A DNA stretch of 64,000 bases from an uncultured Bacteroidales bacterium (GCA_900542355.1 UQNE01000002.1:171909-235908); one strand, 5' to 3'. Shown: positions 17,455 to 25,803, counted from the first letter of the stretch. The notes: a model not told the origin generated them from the letters alone. Translations and numbers: made by a program.

Positions 17455-18768
17455 TTATGGCGCAACGGTGTCGATGGGTAGAGCGGGTAGGTAGGGTAGG
17501 TAGAACGAGCGGATCGAGTCGCATATATGTCGCGGGTTACGGAGCAGCGGGCGGGTGGAGTAGAAACACTCGCCCGTTATCTCGGGGATGGTGCGGTTGA
17601 GGCGCATCTGTCGGCTTATCTCGTTGCCCGTGCGCCATGCTGCGGTTTCCTTCTTGCCCTCCAATCGATAGGGAGCCATACCGATATAGAGTTTGCACCC
17701 GGCTGCATGCTCTGCCCACCAATGTGCCAGCACCTCATAGTCGGCAGCGGGTTTGCCTATCTCCCAGTAGAGTTGCGGCAGCACATAGTCGATCCACCCC
17801 TCGCGCATCCAAAGCAGCACATCGGCATAGAGGTCGTCGTAGTTGGTGATGCCGGCCCGAGTGGCAGAACCGTTGACAGAGTCTTTGCTTATGTTGCGCC
17901 ATACGCCGAAAGGCGAGATACCAAACTCCACCTCGGGTTTGAGCGAACGGATGGCCTGGTGAATCAGTTGTATGGTCAGGTTTACATTATCTCGTCGCCA
18001 ATCGGCTATGTTGGTGAAGCCGCGCGGGTTGTTCTTAAAAGTCTGTGCATCGGGTATGACCTGTTTCGCTACCGGGTACGGGTAGAAATAGTCGTCCATG
18101 TGTATGCCCTGTATGTCGTATCGGCTGACGATGTCTTCCACCACCATACATATCCAATCGCGTGTCTCGTCAAGCCCCGGATTGAAGTACCACTGCCCGT
18201 TGTACTGCCAAAACCATTCGGGGTTCGATTTGAATATATGGTTTTGCCACATCGCTGCCGTGGGCGATTTAGCCAGATTGACACGGTAGGGGTTGAGCCA
18301 CACATGTACTGCCATTCCTCTCTGGTGCGCTTGCTCCACGACGAACTCCAGCGGGTCCCATTCTTGCTGTTGTCCCCACTTGCCTTGGCTGCCCGTGAGC
18401 CAATGGCTGATAGGCTCCAACTCCGACAGGTAGAGCGCATCCGAGGTCGGGCGCACTTGAAAGATTATGGTGTTGATGCCTATGCTGTATAGCGAATCGA
18501 GCAGAAACAGCATTTCCATCTGCTGTCGGTCGGTATTGCCTACCGCCTCCGTGCTGGGCCAGTCGATATTCGCCACGGTGGCTATCCACGCCCCGCGAAA
18601 AGCAATACGCTCATTGGCCGCCGTGCTGAGGCTGTCTTGAGAATAGGTACTGCCCGCAAAAGCGAATAGCAAAAGCAACGCCAACGCACAAGCCTTCCAA
18701 CCTGCCCATCTCTCTTTCGAGAAGAATCCGTGCCAAAATATATGTCTATCTAAAGCCTTCATTATCAT
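17455..18768 (-). CDS. GHL10-family glycosidase (YngK-like, DUF187), exported
   Basis: 437 residues from the ATG at 18768, 4 bp after the recF stop; an ATG at 18762 is equally possible, while the longer frame to 18840 would overlap recF. A signal anchor (ACALALLLLFAFAGSTYSQ) is followed by FRGAWIATVANIDWPS, then SIGINTIIFQVRPTSDALY, then MAVHVWLNPYRVN and IQGIHMDDYFYPYP. These are hallmarks of glycosyl-hydrolase-like family 10 proteins, a TIM barrel thought to act on glycans or peptidoglycan-derived sugars. The exact substrate is unknown. It is the last gene of the response regulator-recF-GHL10 run. Confidence 0.9.
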   Translation of the reverse strand: MIMKALDRHIFWHGFFSKERWAGWKACALALLLLFAFAGSTYSQDSLSTAANERIAFRGAWIATVANIDWPSTEAVGNTDRQQMEMLFLLDSLYSIGINTIIFQVRPTSDALYLSELEPISHWLTGSQGKWGQQQEWDPLEFVVEQAHQRGMAVHVWLNPYRVNLAKSPTAAMWQNHIFKSNPEWFWQYNGQWYFNPGLDETRDWICMVVEDIVSRYDIQGIHMDDYFYPYPVAKQVIPDAQTFKNNPRGFTNIADWRRDNVNLTIQLIHQAIRSLKPEVEFGISPFGVWRNISKDSVNGSATRAGITNYDDLYADVLLWMREGWIDYVLPQLYWEIGKPAADYEVLAHWWAEHAAGCKLYIGMAPYRLEGKKETAAWRTGNEISRQMRLNRTIPEITGECFYSTRPLLRNPRHICDSIRSFYLPYLPALPIDTVAP

Positions 18769-18772
18769 ATCA

Positions 18773-19936
18773 TTATGCATTAAGCATTGCCACGCCGTTC
18801 TCCACAATGAATATACGGGCATCGGGGTTAGGGCGAACAATATCCGTCAGGTGTTGTCGGTCGGTATCGGTGATGAATATCTGCCCGAAACGGTCGCTAT
18901 TCACCAGTTGCACAATGCGTTCCACTCGCTCCGAGTCCAGTTTGTCAAATATATCATCGAGCAGCAGTATCGGTTTGCCCAAATAGAGTGCCTGCGCCAG
19001 TTTCATCGAGAGCAAGTAGGTCTTCTGCTGCCCCTGCGAGCCGACGCGCTTCAGCGGATAATCGTCTAAGAGCATCTCTATCTCATCTTTGTGTATGCCC
19101 TGCGAAGTCCAACCTAAGATAAGGTCGCGTTGGTGGGTCTTTGGGTATGCTTCTGCTAATTGACGGTCTTGCAACTGACTGATATACTGCAAACTAACTT
19201 TTTCTTTCTCGCCGGAAATCAGTCCGTATATCTCGGAGAATATAGGTACAAATCGCTCCACAAAATGTGTCCGCTCGGTGTAGATATACTCCGCCAAAGG
19301 TATCATTTGGCTTTCCAACACCTCAAATAAATCCCACGGCACTTGCTCTTGCTCGGCATATTGCTTGAGCAATGCATTGCGCTGCTTGAGCAGGGCGTTG
19401 TAGTTGTTCAGTCGCTCCAAATAAACCTTGTTGGTCTGCGAGATGACTACATCTAAGAACCGTCTTCTCTCCTCGCTGCCGTCCTCTACCAGCGCACTGT
19501 CTGCAGGACTGACCATCACAAGCGGTATCAGTCCGATATGGTCAATTAGGCGTTTGTAGTCTTTCTTGCCGCACCGAAACTGTTTCTTCTGCCCACGCTT
19601 GATACCGCAACTGATTACCATCTCTTCCGCCTGCTCGGTATTCTCTCGGTATTCTCTCGGCATACTCTCGGAAGAAAGAACCCTTTCCTCGGTAGGCATG
19701 TCGGCGGGCAGGTCATACACGCCTTGCACCATAGCCATCTCCTCGCCGTGGGTGATGTTCATCGAGTCGGTGGCGTTGTAGGCACTCTTGGTAAAACTGA
19801 GCAGGTAGATAGCATCGAGGATATTGGTCTTGCCTTGCCCGTTGAGACCTACAAAACAGTTCAGTTTATCCGCAAAGCACAGTTGTGCCTCGCGGATATT
19901 CTTATAGTTGAGTATGTTCAGTTGGCGTAGCACCAT
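18773..19936 (-). CDS. recF: RecF, DNA repair and replication ATPase
   Basis: A 387-residue SMC-like ATPase that helps load RecA at single-strand gaps. It shows the RecF start (LRQLNILNYKNIREAQLCF), Walker A GLNGQGKTN near residue 31, the signature region with VGSQGQQKTYLLSMKLAQ, and Walker B ILLLDDIFDKLDSERVERI near the C-terminus. Length matches the family, though residues about 75-110 carry a Glu- and Met-rich insertion (after MVQGVYDLPADMPTEE). It starts 6 bp after the upstream regulator gene and abuts the GHL10 gene, so the three are probably co-transcribed, an unusual setting for recF. Confidence 0.95.
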   Translation of the reverse strand: MVLRQLNILNYKNIREAQLCFADKLNCFVGLNGQGKTNILDAIYLLSFTKSAYNATDSMNITHGEEMAMVQGVYDLPADMPTEERVLSSESMPREYRENTEQAEEMVISCGIKRGQKKQFRCGKKDYKRLIDHIGLIPLVMVSPADSALVEDGSEERRRFLDVVISQTNKVYLERLNNYNALLKQRNALLKQYAEQEQVPWDLFEVLESQMIPLAEYIYTERTHFVERFVPIFSEIYGLISGEKEKVSLQYISQLQDRQLAEAYPKTHQRDLILGWTSQGIHKDEIEMLLDDYPLKRVGSQGQQKTYLLSMKLAQALYLGKPILLLDDIFDKLDSERVERIVQLVNSDRFGQIFITDTDRQHLTDIVRPNPDARIFIVENGVAMLNA

Positions 19937-19942
19937 CGGTGG

Positions 19943-21133
19943 TCAGGCATACATCTCGATGTCGGCGCGGGTGATATGGCTGCCTGCTAAGATAATCAGT
20001 CGCTCTACCACATTGCGCAACTCCCGCACATTGCCCGGCCACGGGCGTTCCTGCAAAGCCGCAATGGCATCCGCGTCAAACACCTTAGAGGCAATCCTCT
20101 GCTCGGCGCATATCTGGTCGGTGAAATAGTTTACAAGCAGCGGAATATCGCTTAGTCGTTCCTCCAACGAAGGTACACGAATAGGTATCACATTGAGTCG
20201 GTGAAACAGGTCCTCACGGAAGTTTCCATGTTCAATCTCACGGGGCAGGTCCTTATTGGTGGCAGCAAACACGCGTACATTCACTTTGATAGGCTTATCC
20301 GACCCTACACGAGTAATCTCGTTCTCTTGCAGTGCCCGCAGCACTTTGGTCTGCGCCGCCATACTCATATCGCCTATCTCGTCGAGGAACAGTATTCCTC
20401 CGTCGGCTTGCTCAAACTTACCCGCACGGTCTTTGATAGCCCCCGTGAAACTGCCCTTTACATGCCCGAATAGTTCGCTCTCAATCAGTTCCGAAGGTAT
20501 GGCTGCGCAGTTCACCTCTATCATCGGTTTGTTGGCTCGGCTACTGCCCTCGTGGAGCAAACGAGCCACTACCTCCTTGCCTGTACCGTTTGCCCCCGTA
20601 ATCATCACGCGCGCTTCGGTGGGCGCCACACGGTCGATAATATCCCGCACATGCGCTATGGCGGGGCTTTCGCCAATCATCGGGTTCTTTTGTTGTGCCA
20701 CTTTCTTACGCAGCGCACTGATCTCGGCTCTACCACGATTGACCTCTGTGCGCAGGTTCTTCTGCTCGAGGGCATTTTTGATAGTGGTTAGGATACGATT
20801 GAGGTCGAGAGGCTTTTCTATATAGTCGAAAGCCCCCTTCTTCAGGCATTCCACAGCCGTGTTGATGTCGCCGTGCCCGCTTATCATCACCACAGGCGTA
20901 ACCACATAATCCGCCTCGTCGGCAGGGTGTTTTGTGGCTTCGAGCACATCTATTCCGTTCATCTCCGGCATCTTGATGTCGCAGTAGATGACATCGTAGT
21001 CATTCTTCTGCGCTTTCTCCACACCTATCTTGCCGTTCTCCGCTACATCTACGGTGTGCTCATTCAGTTCGAGCACCTCTTTCAGGCTGTTGCGTATCGG
21101 CCGCTCATCATCTATTATCAGTATCTTTGCCAT
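19943..21133 (-). CDS. NtrC-family response regulator lacking a DNA-binding domain
   Basis: A 396-residue protein. Residues 1-122 form a receiver domain with the acidic pocket DDE (9-11) and phospho-acceptor D52 in YCDIKMPEMNG, and the conserved lysine in YIEKP. Residues about 150-385 form a sigma-54-interacting AAA+ domain with Walker A GANGTGKE, the sigma-54 loop GSFTGA, Walker B GGILFLDEIGDMS and an RPWPGNVREL end. The protein stops about ten residues after that (ITRADIEMYA), so the usual C-terminal Fis-type helix-turn-helix is absent and the stop is genuine in this sequence. No partner kinase is adjacent. Family knowledge: such activators remodel sigma-54 polymerase. Without a DNA-binding domain it may act from solution. 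Confidence 0.92.
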   Translation of the reverse strand: MAKILIIDDERPIRNSLKEVLELNEHTVDVAENGKIGVEKAQKNDYDVIYCDIKMPEMNGIDVLEATKHPADEADYVVTPVVMISGHGDINTAVECLKKGAFDYIEKPLDLNRILTTIKNALEQKNLRTEVNRGRAEISALRKKVAQQKNPMIGESPAIAHVRDIIDRVAPTEARVMITGANGTGKEVVARLLHEGSSRANKPMIEVNCAAIPSELIESELFGHVKGSFTGAIKDRAGKFEQADGGILFLDEIGDMSMAAQTKVLRALQENEITRVGSDKPIKVNVRVFAATNKDLPREIEHGNFREDLFHRLNVIPIRVPSLEERLSDIPLLVNYFTDQICAEQRIASKVFDADAIAALQERPWPGNVRELRNVVERLIILAGSHITRADIEMYA

Positions 21134-21162
21134 GTTTCAATATAAGTATTTGGTAAAATAAA

Positions 21163-21210
21163 CCATTATGCATTCTTCACATTATGCATTCTTCATTATG
21201 CATTATGCAC
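21163..21210. repeat. ATTATGCATT-type dispersed repeat in the response regulator leader
   Basis: CATTATGCATTCTTCA occurs twice, then TTATGCATTATGCAC. The same words occur at 56011-56045, where they encode part of a SusD signal peptide, and more loosely at 52520-52548 and 18771-18785. Confidence 0.6.
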
Positions 21211-21230
21211 TGAATCCCGCATTGTGTTTG

Positions 21231-21262
21231 CAAAGTTACACATAAAAAATCATATTCGCAAA
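21231..21262 (-). promoter_or_regulatory. Promoter of the response regulator-recF operon
   Basis: On the minus strand TTTG (21262-21259) and TAACTTTG (21238-21231) are 20 bp apart, a full consensus match. The leader of about 90 nt contains the ATTATGCATT repeat. Confidence 0.75.
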
Positions 21263-21341
21263 TACTTTGTTCAATTAACAGCCGTGGAGCAAAAAAATCT
21301 CTACATTCTCCGCCTTCCTCTTACAGATAATTCAATCGAAC

Positions 21342-21400
21342 ATTCTCTGCATTCGGGAAGAAAGAATAAATTAATGTTTAATTATATGATAATTAATGTT
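21342..21400. repeat. TTTAATGG / AATTAATGTT repeat family, copy 2
   Basis: It contains ATTCTCTGCATTCGGGA (identical to 17360-17376) and AATTAATGTTTAATTA (21369-21384), identical to 49504-49519, plus AATTAATGTT again at 21391-21400. It lies 3' of the minus-strand DUF262-HNH gene. Confidence 0.65.
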
Positions 21401-21423
21401 TCCTTTCCCTACCGATGTCGCAA

Positions 21424-22509
21424 CTACTTCGCGCTCTTCCGCCGATTACATTCTCGGCAGAGCATCTGGCAGTTCTCGGCAACGGTGCGCCCGCCCCTCG
21501 CCCACGGCGTGATGTGGTCGGCTTCCATGTCCTCTATCTCGAAGTGCTTGCCACAAATCTTGCATATCCCCTGCTGCTTCTCGTACACCTCGCGCCGTGT
21601 GTTGGCGTCGAAGGTGCGTATGCCCAATCGGTGTTCATCGCCGTCGAACACATACCAAAATATCCCTTTCTTGTTCTCCACATCCGAATCCTCCATCAGC
21701 CGCGCCACCTCTGCTTCTATCGCATTCGGATTGACGGGCGTGGTGTGGAACTTGTTGTATATCGCGCCCCAATCCACACCTTTCATCTCACGCCGGTACT
21801 TGATGAAGGTGGTCTGCACCCACCCAATCACCTGCTGAAAATAGTACCACAACGCCCCCGCGTCCGTGTCTTTCAGACTGTGGCGAGCCATATAATCCTC
21901 TATCTTATTGCCTGAAATCCAACGCAATACGGTCTCAAGATAGTCCTGCTGAATGGGCGAACCCTGCACATACTTATTGCCCAACAGGTATGCCCCGCAG
22001 TTCGACTTCGAGAAGTACCGCTTGGCGTCCGACAGCCACGCTGAGGCATACACCGCATTGAGCAACTCCTGCGCCGTCAGTTTCTTGCCCGCAATGTTGA
22101 TGGTCTGAAACCATTTCAGTTTCTCGCTGTCGGTACCGCGGCATAGATAGACGCACAACTCATAGTCGAGTATCTGCTTTTGCTGGTCGGCAGGCAGGTT
22201 GCCAAAGTAGTTGAACATATACGCAAAGTCGCCGTTCACATACTGGCAAATCGAGATAGTGCGCTGTTGCCCGTCGATAATCTCGTAGGTGCCGTCTTCT
22301 CGCACCGACCAATACATCACATTGAGCGGATAACCCTTTGTTACTGTGTCGATTACCGCCTCTCTTTCTTTGTCGTTGTACACGAACTCCCGCTGATAGG
22401 GAGGGCGCACATCCAATAGTCCACCGTAGGCTTTCACGCCTGCTTCTTGTCGGTCGGCATACCCTTCAGTCAGTTGCCGAATGCTGATTTTCGTTTCTTT
22501 GATTTCCAT
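21424..22509 (-). CDS. DUF262 (GmrS/ParB-like) domain fused to an HNH nuclease
   Basis: A 361-residue protein. The N-terminal part is a DUF262 domain: PPYQREFVYNDKEREAVIDTV, then YPLNVMYWSVRED, then YEIIDGQQRTISICQY, whose DGQQR loop is the ParB-like nucleotide-binding motif. The C-terminal 50 residues form an HNH nuclease with a zinc knuckle: CKIC, ADHITPWARGG, ENCQMLCRECNRRK. DUF262 proteins such as GmrS are known in type IV restriction of modified DNA, and DUF262-HNH proteins occur in defence islands. An adenine methyltransferase is encoded upstream in the same orientation, suggesting a restriction-modification partner. Confidence 0.9.
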   Translation of the reverse strand: MEIKETKISIRQLTEGYADRQEAGVKAYGGLLDVRPPYQREFVYNDKEREAVIDTVTKGYPLNVMYWSVREDGTYEIIDGQQRTISICQYVNGDFAYMFNYFGNLPADQQKQILDYELCVYLCRGTDSEKLKWFQTINIAGKKLTAQELLNAVYASAWLSDAKRYFSKSNCGAYLLGNKYVQGSPIQQDYLETVLRWISGNKIEDYMARHSLKDTDAGALWYYFQQVIGWVQTTFIKYRREMKGVDWGAIYNKFHTTPVNPNAIEAEVARLMEDSDVENKKGIFWYVFDGDEHRLGIRTFDANTRREVYEKQQGICKICGKHFEIEDMEADHITPWARGGRTVAENCQMLCRECNRRKSAK

Positions 22510-22539
22510 ATTGCGCTTTTTTCTTTGATTGTTCTTTGT

Positions 22540-22745
22540 TTTTTTTCTTTGGTTTTTCTACCTCCTGTTGCCTGTATCCGCTTTCCTTCTACCTCTTATC
22601 TGCCTTTTCCCCTCGTAGTTCTTTCGATTTTTCGCTCAATTTTCGCTCAGTATTCTCTCAATTTTTCTCCTGCTTTCCCGCTGTTATCTACAGAACATAT
22701 ACGAAGGATACACGAAGGATACACGAAGGATACACGAAGGATAAC
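22540..22745 (+). repeat. Composite element 1: polypyrimidine tract plus four 11-bp units
   Basis: About 140 bp of strongly pyrimidine-rich plus strand ends in TTTCCCGCTGTTATCTACAG. It is followed by four 11-bp units, ATATACGAAGG then ATACACGAAGG three times (22697-22740), and ATAACCCTAA. The same architecture occurs at 52380-52640 and, inverted, at 28757-29240. Confidence 0.75.
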
Positions 22746-22776
22746 CCTAACTTGCCCAAGACAATAGTTTGGATAT

Positions 22777-23811
22777 TCACCGCTTTCGACGAATGAGAAT
22801 ACGGGCATACAATTTTACTCCATTGATATATGGATATCCAAAATTATATTCATCCACTTTAGTTGTTGTCATTGCTCCGATTATTTCAAATTGGTCCGGA
22901 TTGTATTTGTCCAAAAACGTAATCGGCACGCCCATAACTCCCTCATAATCAACAGGAATATCGTTTGTAACATTCACATTGATAGCGTCATAGTTATCAT
23001 ATTTTGGATATTCTTCGGGGGTATAATGTTTATATAAAATTAGGTTTTCGTGGCGTTGAGAATAGTCCATATTTGTAAACCACCTAACACCTTTCACTCG
23101 AATATATTTTATTCCATTTTCATCTATTCTTTGCCCACTTGCCCTCAAAGGATAATTATCAGGAACGCGAAATTCTCTGTCTCCGCTATGAATACTTTGT
23201 CCAAGCCACATTTTATTTTCACGTATCCACTTGAAACTTTCTTTATATGAAATAGCGTTCACATTTCCAATAATAAGAAACTTTTTGTCATATTCCATCA
23301 ACTGCGCCATATACTCTCTAAACAACGAAAATGGCGGGTTAGTTACCACAATATCAGCCTCTTTCAGGAATTCTACACACTCGGGACTACGAAAGTCGCC
23401 ATTGCCCTGCAGAATAGAAATCACATTCTTGTTGTTCTGCATAAGGTACTGTATATCAGCCAAGTTGATTGCCCCGTCGCCGTTGGCGTCGGTTACTTCG
23501 GTTATCTCCACTTTGTAGGCAACCTTCTTGGGGTTATCCACGGTGCTGCCAAAGTCGAGCAACAGTTCGTTGCCCGATACAGGCGAACCATTGTAGCAAG
23601 TGGCAATCAGTTTGCGCAGTCCTAACTGATTGAAATTGAGGGCAAAATACTTAAAGAAATTGCTTTCATACGGGTCGTCGCAGTTGCAGAAGACCACCTT
23701 GTCGCGGAAATAGGGTTTGTAGTTGCGGAGTTCTTTCTCGATGTCCGTGATTTGGGTGTAGAACTCATCTTTCTTTGCGTCTTTGGCTTGTGCCAAGTCC
23801 TTTCGTGCCAT
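22777..23811 (-). CDS. EcoRI-family adenine-specific DNA methyltransferase
   Basis: A 344-residue protein similar to the EcoRI methylase family. It starts with AKDAKKDEFYTQITDIEKEL. The catalytic motif IV is VVTNPPFSLFREY (NPPF), and a SAM-binding-type segment VVFCNCDDPYESNFFKYF lies near residue 40. It then has LIIGNVNAISYKESFKWI and ends with basic residues. Residues about 108-119 read DANGDGAINLAD, an EF-hand-like loop that I believe recurs in this family. It methylates adenine in a specific site and should protect host DNA from the partner DUF262-HNH nuclease. A perfect inverted repeat abuts its start codon. Confidence 0.93.
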   Translation of the reverse strand: MARKDLAQAKDAKKDEFYTQITDIEKELRNYKPYFRDKVVFCNCDDPYESNFFKYFALNFNQLGLRKLIATCYNGSPVSGNELLLDFGSTVDNPKKVAYKVEITEVTDANGDGAINLADIQYLMQNNKNVISILQGNGDFRSPECVEFLKEADIVVTNPPFSLFREYMAQLMEYDKKFLIIGNVNAISYKESFKWIRENKMWLGQSIHSGDREFRVPDNYPLRASGQRIDENGIKYIRVKGVRWFTNMDYSQRHENLILYKHYTPEEYPKYDNYDAINVNVTNDIPVDYEGVMGVPITFLDKYNPDQFEIIGAMTTTKVDEYNFGYPYINGVKLYARILIRRKR

Positions 23812-23843
23812 AGATTGATAGATTTATGCAATGCTATCAATCT
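23812..23843 (-). promoter_or_regulatory. Perfect inverted repeat abutting the methyltransferase start
   Basis: AGATTGATAG (23812-23821) and CTATCAATCT (23834-23843) are exact complements around a 12-nt loop and end at the base before the start codon. It could be an operator for autoregulation or an mRNA hairpin controlling translation. Confidence 0.6.
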
Positions 23844-23879
23844 CGTGTAGGAACAGGTGAAAAAGAAAGTGAACTTTCT

Positions 23880-24054
23880 TTTCGCACTCACAGGAAGCCT
23901 ACGAAGAAACCTGCTAATCACCTAAGAAAGTCCACACTATACATGTGTGAATTACAGGTGATTACAGAAATTACGCAGTACTTCTGATGTTGGTGCACGC
24001 TATTCTTTGTCAGAGAAAAATAGTTTCGTAGGCTTTTTTTCTTTGAGTGCGAAA
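23880..24054. repeat. Structured element with long terminal inverted repeats
   Basis: The left arm (23880-23905) and right arm (24025-24054) are inverted copies (TTTCGCACTCA and AAGCCTACGAA blocks, spacer differing by a few bases). Inside is a nested hairpin: TAATCACCT (23915-23923) with AGGTGATTA (23956-23964), and CACAC with GTGTG within it. No protein is encoded. It is either a miniature transposable element or a structured RNA/DNA element. It fills the 383-bp gap between the methyltransferase and patatin genes, with a further GCACCG/CGGTGC hairpin at 24087-24104. Confidence 0.6.
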
Positions 24055-24194
24055 TAATAGCCAATGCTGTTAAAAAATATGTCATTGCACCGCCTTTACG
24101 GTGCGTGGTTGATCATAAGCAAATCATTTTGTTTCTTTTCCGCTGCAAAGATAGCATAATTTTTGCATATATGCAAACAAAAGATTTTATATTT

Positions 24195-25046
24195 ATGAAG
24201 ACAGGACTTGTTTTGGAAGGTGGTGCCATGCGTGGTATCTACACTTGCGGCGTATTAGATGTGATGATAGACAAAGGTTTTGAACCCGATGTGCTGTGTG
24301 GTACTTCGGCGGGAGCATTGTTTGGTATCAACCTGCCGTCGCATCAGCGCGGGCGGGCCTTCGACTACAACTATCGCTACTGCGACAACCCCAACTATGT
24401 CTCCCTCCGTTCGCTCATACGCACAGGCAATATGGTGAATGTCGATTTCGCATACAACCGTATTCCCAACGAGTTAGCGCCTTTCGATGAAGCCGCTTTC
24501 GAGGCATCGAAGACCAAGGTCTTTGCTACTGTAACCAATGTGAAAACAGGTAAGGCCGTCTATAAGCAAATCGACAACTGCTTCACGCAAATAGAGTGGC
24601 TCCGCGCATCGGGTACACTGCCTTTTATCTCCCACCGCGTACACATCGACGGCGAGGAGTATATGGACGGCGGACTGGTGGATAATATCCCGCTCGATAA
24701 GGCCTTTGAGGAGGGCTGCGACAAGGTGATAGTGGTGCTGACACGCCCTATCGAGTTCCGCCTAAATGAGCATATCTATTGGCTCAGCAAACTCTTCTAC
24801 CCCAACGAGAAGAACCTGCAAGAGGCGTTGCGTGTACGCAGTGCCAACTACAACCGCCGTATGCAGCAGATACGCCGACTGAAAGCGGAAAAGAAGATAT
24901 TTGTATTCTCGCCCGAGACTCTCCTTCCCGTGCGTCGATTAGAGCGCAACCCGCTGCACCTCAAGCAGATATACCACCTTGGCTTGCGTGATGCTACACG
25001 CCATTGGTCGCTGCTCGAGGACTATTTGCAAGCACCTGTCGGCTGA
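24195..25046 (+). CDS. Patatin-like phospholipase
   Basis: 283 residues from the ATG at 24195; an in-frame ATG at 24171 would add eight residues. It begins MKTGLVLEGGAMRGIYTCGVLDV with the oxyanion-hole glycines. The nucleophile elbow GTSAG lies near residue 45 and the catalytic aspartate in DGGLVDNIPL near residue 160, so the Ser-Asp dyad of patatins is complete. There is no signal peptide, so it is probably cytoplasmic or membrane-associated and acts on lipid acyl esters. The C-terminal half is basic and helical. No obvious partner is adjacent; the next gene has its own promoter. Confidence 0.9.
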   Translation: MKTGLVLEGGAMRGIYTCGVLDVMIDKGFEPDVLCGTSAGALFGINLPSHQRGRAFDYNYRYCDNPNYVSLRSLIRTGNMVNVDFAYNRIPNELAPFDEAAFEASKTKVFATVTNVKTGKAVYKQIDNCFTQIEWLRASGTLPFISHRVHIDGEEYMDGGLVDNIPLDKAFEEGCDKVIVVLTRPIEFRLNEHIYWLSKLFYPNEKNLQEALRVRSANYNRRMQQIRRLKAEKKIFVFSPETLLPVRRLERNPLHLKQIYHLGLRDATRHWSLLEDYLQAPVG

Positions 25047-25048
25047 AA

Positions 25049-25080
25049 TTTGCACAAGTGAGAATTTTGTTGTACCTTTG
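25049..25080 (+). promoter_or_regulatory. Promoter of the FtsB-like/RuvC cluster
   Basis: TTTG (25049-25052) and TACCTTTG (25073-25080) with a 20-bp spacer, directly after the patatin stop codon. Confidence 0.8.
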
Positions 25081-25123
25081 TGGGTGAATTAGAGTGTATC
25101 GTACCGAATAAATTGCTGCAACT

Positions 25124-25501
25124 ATGGAGGAAGAGAACCGGATAGAGATCGAGGACAATATGGCAGAGGAGAACCAACCGACTATGCCGAACGACAAAAA
25201 AGAGTTCGACTGGGCACTGCTTTGGGAGCGTGCAAAGAAATACCTGCTCAACGGGTATTGCCTCACTTGTATCGTATTCTTTTTTATCCTTTTCTTTGCG
25301 GGCGACCAGAGTATAATCAATCAGATTCGACGCCGTCATGAGTTGCGCGAACTGCAAGAGCAACGCGATAAGTACCGTCAAGATATTCGCACGGCGGAGC
25401 AGAGCATAGAGATACTGCAGAGCAAAGACAGCCTGGAGCGCTATGCCCGCGAGCATTACTACATGCACGCTGCCAACGAGGATGTCTATCTGGTGGAGTA
25501 A
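25124..25501 (+). CDS. FtsB/DivIC-family septum formation protein
   Basis: A 125-residue bitopic membrane protein. Residues 1-45 are acidic and cytoplasmic, one TM helix spans about residues 46-62 (CLTCIVFFFILFFAG), and a periplasmic coiled coil follows (RRRHELRELQEQRDKYRQDI). The segment DSLERYAREHYYMHAANEDVYLV at the end is the classic DivIC/FtsB terminus. In the divisome this protein bridges FtsL and FtsQ. The N-terminal extension is typical for Bacteroidota. It is the first gene of a run with a small membrane protein and ruvC. Confidence 0.9.
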   Translation: MEEENRIEIEDNMAEENQPTMPNDKKEFDWALLWERAKKYLLNGYCLTCIVFFFILFFAGDQSIINQIRRRHELRELQEQRDKYRQDIRTAEQSIEILQSKDSLERYAREHYYMHAANEDVYLVE

Positions 25502-25539
25502 GGAATAAGGACTTTTTGATAACGACAATATCTATCATA

Positions 25540-25803
25540 ATGAAAAAATCGAATCTCTTTCTGATTGCCGGCATGGCGTTGCTTCTTATCGGTGCAATCT
25601 TGAGTGTATGTGATGTGCAACCGTATGCCAACTATGTGCTGATAGCCGGTGCTTTCTTGGTGATTATCCGTGGTGCACTCCGTACTCGTGAGCGGGACGA
25701 CCAACCCGGTGCCAATGCGCCTACATCGAAAGACACTGCCGATACGGCGACCTCTGACGCTACTGCCTCGACTGATTCCTCTGATACTGCCGCCGATAAA
25801 TAA
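25540..25803 (+). CDS. Small two-helix membrane protein, function unknown
   Basis: 87 residues from the ATG at 25540 (the TTG at 25516 is unlikely). Two hydrophobic helices (LFLIAGMALLLIGAILSV and ANYVLIAGAFLVIIRGAL) are followed by a hydrophilic tail rich in Thr, Ala, Ser and Asp that is probably disordered. I do not recognise a family. It is 38 bp after the FtsB-like gene and 30 bp before ruvC, so it is likely co-transcribed and may be envelope-related. Confidence 0.75.
   Translation: MKKSNLFLIAGMALLLIGAILSVCDVQPYANYVLIAGAFLVIIRGALRTRERDDQPGANAPTSKDTADTATSDATASTDSSDTAADK

Noticed and set aside
22697..22740. Possible CRISPR array (also 28757-28800 and 52575-52629)
   Set aside because: Units are only 11 bp and directly adjacent, with no spacers and no cas genes nearby.
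22777..23811. EF-hand-like or dockerin insertion in the methyltransferase as a novel fusion
   Set aside because: I believe a DxNGDGxIxLxD loop at this position recurs in the EcoRI methylase family, so it is probably an ordinary family feature.
23880..24054. Retron non-coding RNA
   Set aside because: The inverted arms are suggestive, but no reverse transcriptase gene is found in the window.
24134..24165. Promoter before the patatin gene
   Set aside because: A TAATTTTTG word is present, but it has one base too many for TAnnTTTG and no TTTG at the correct distance.
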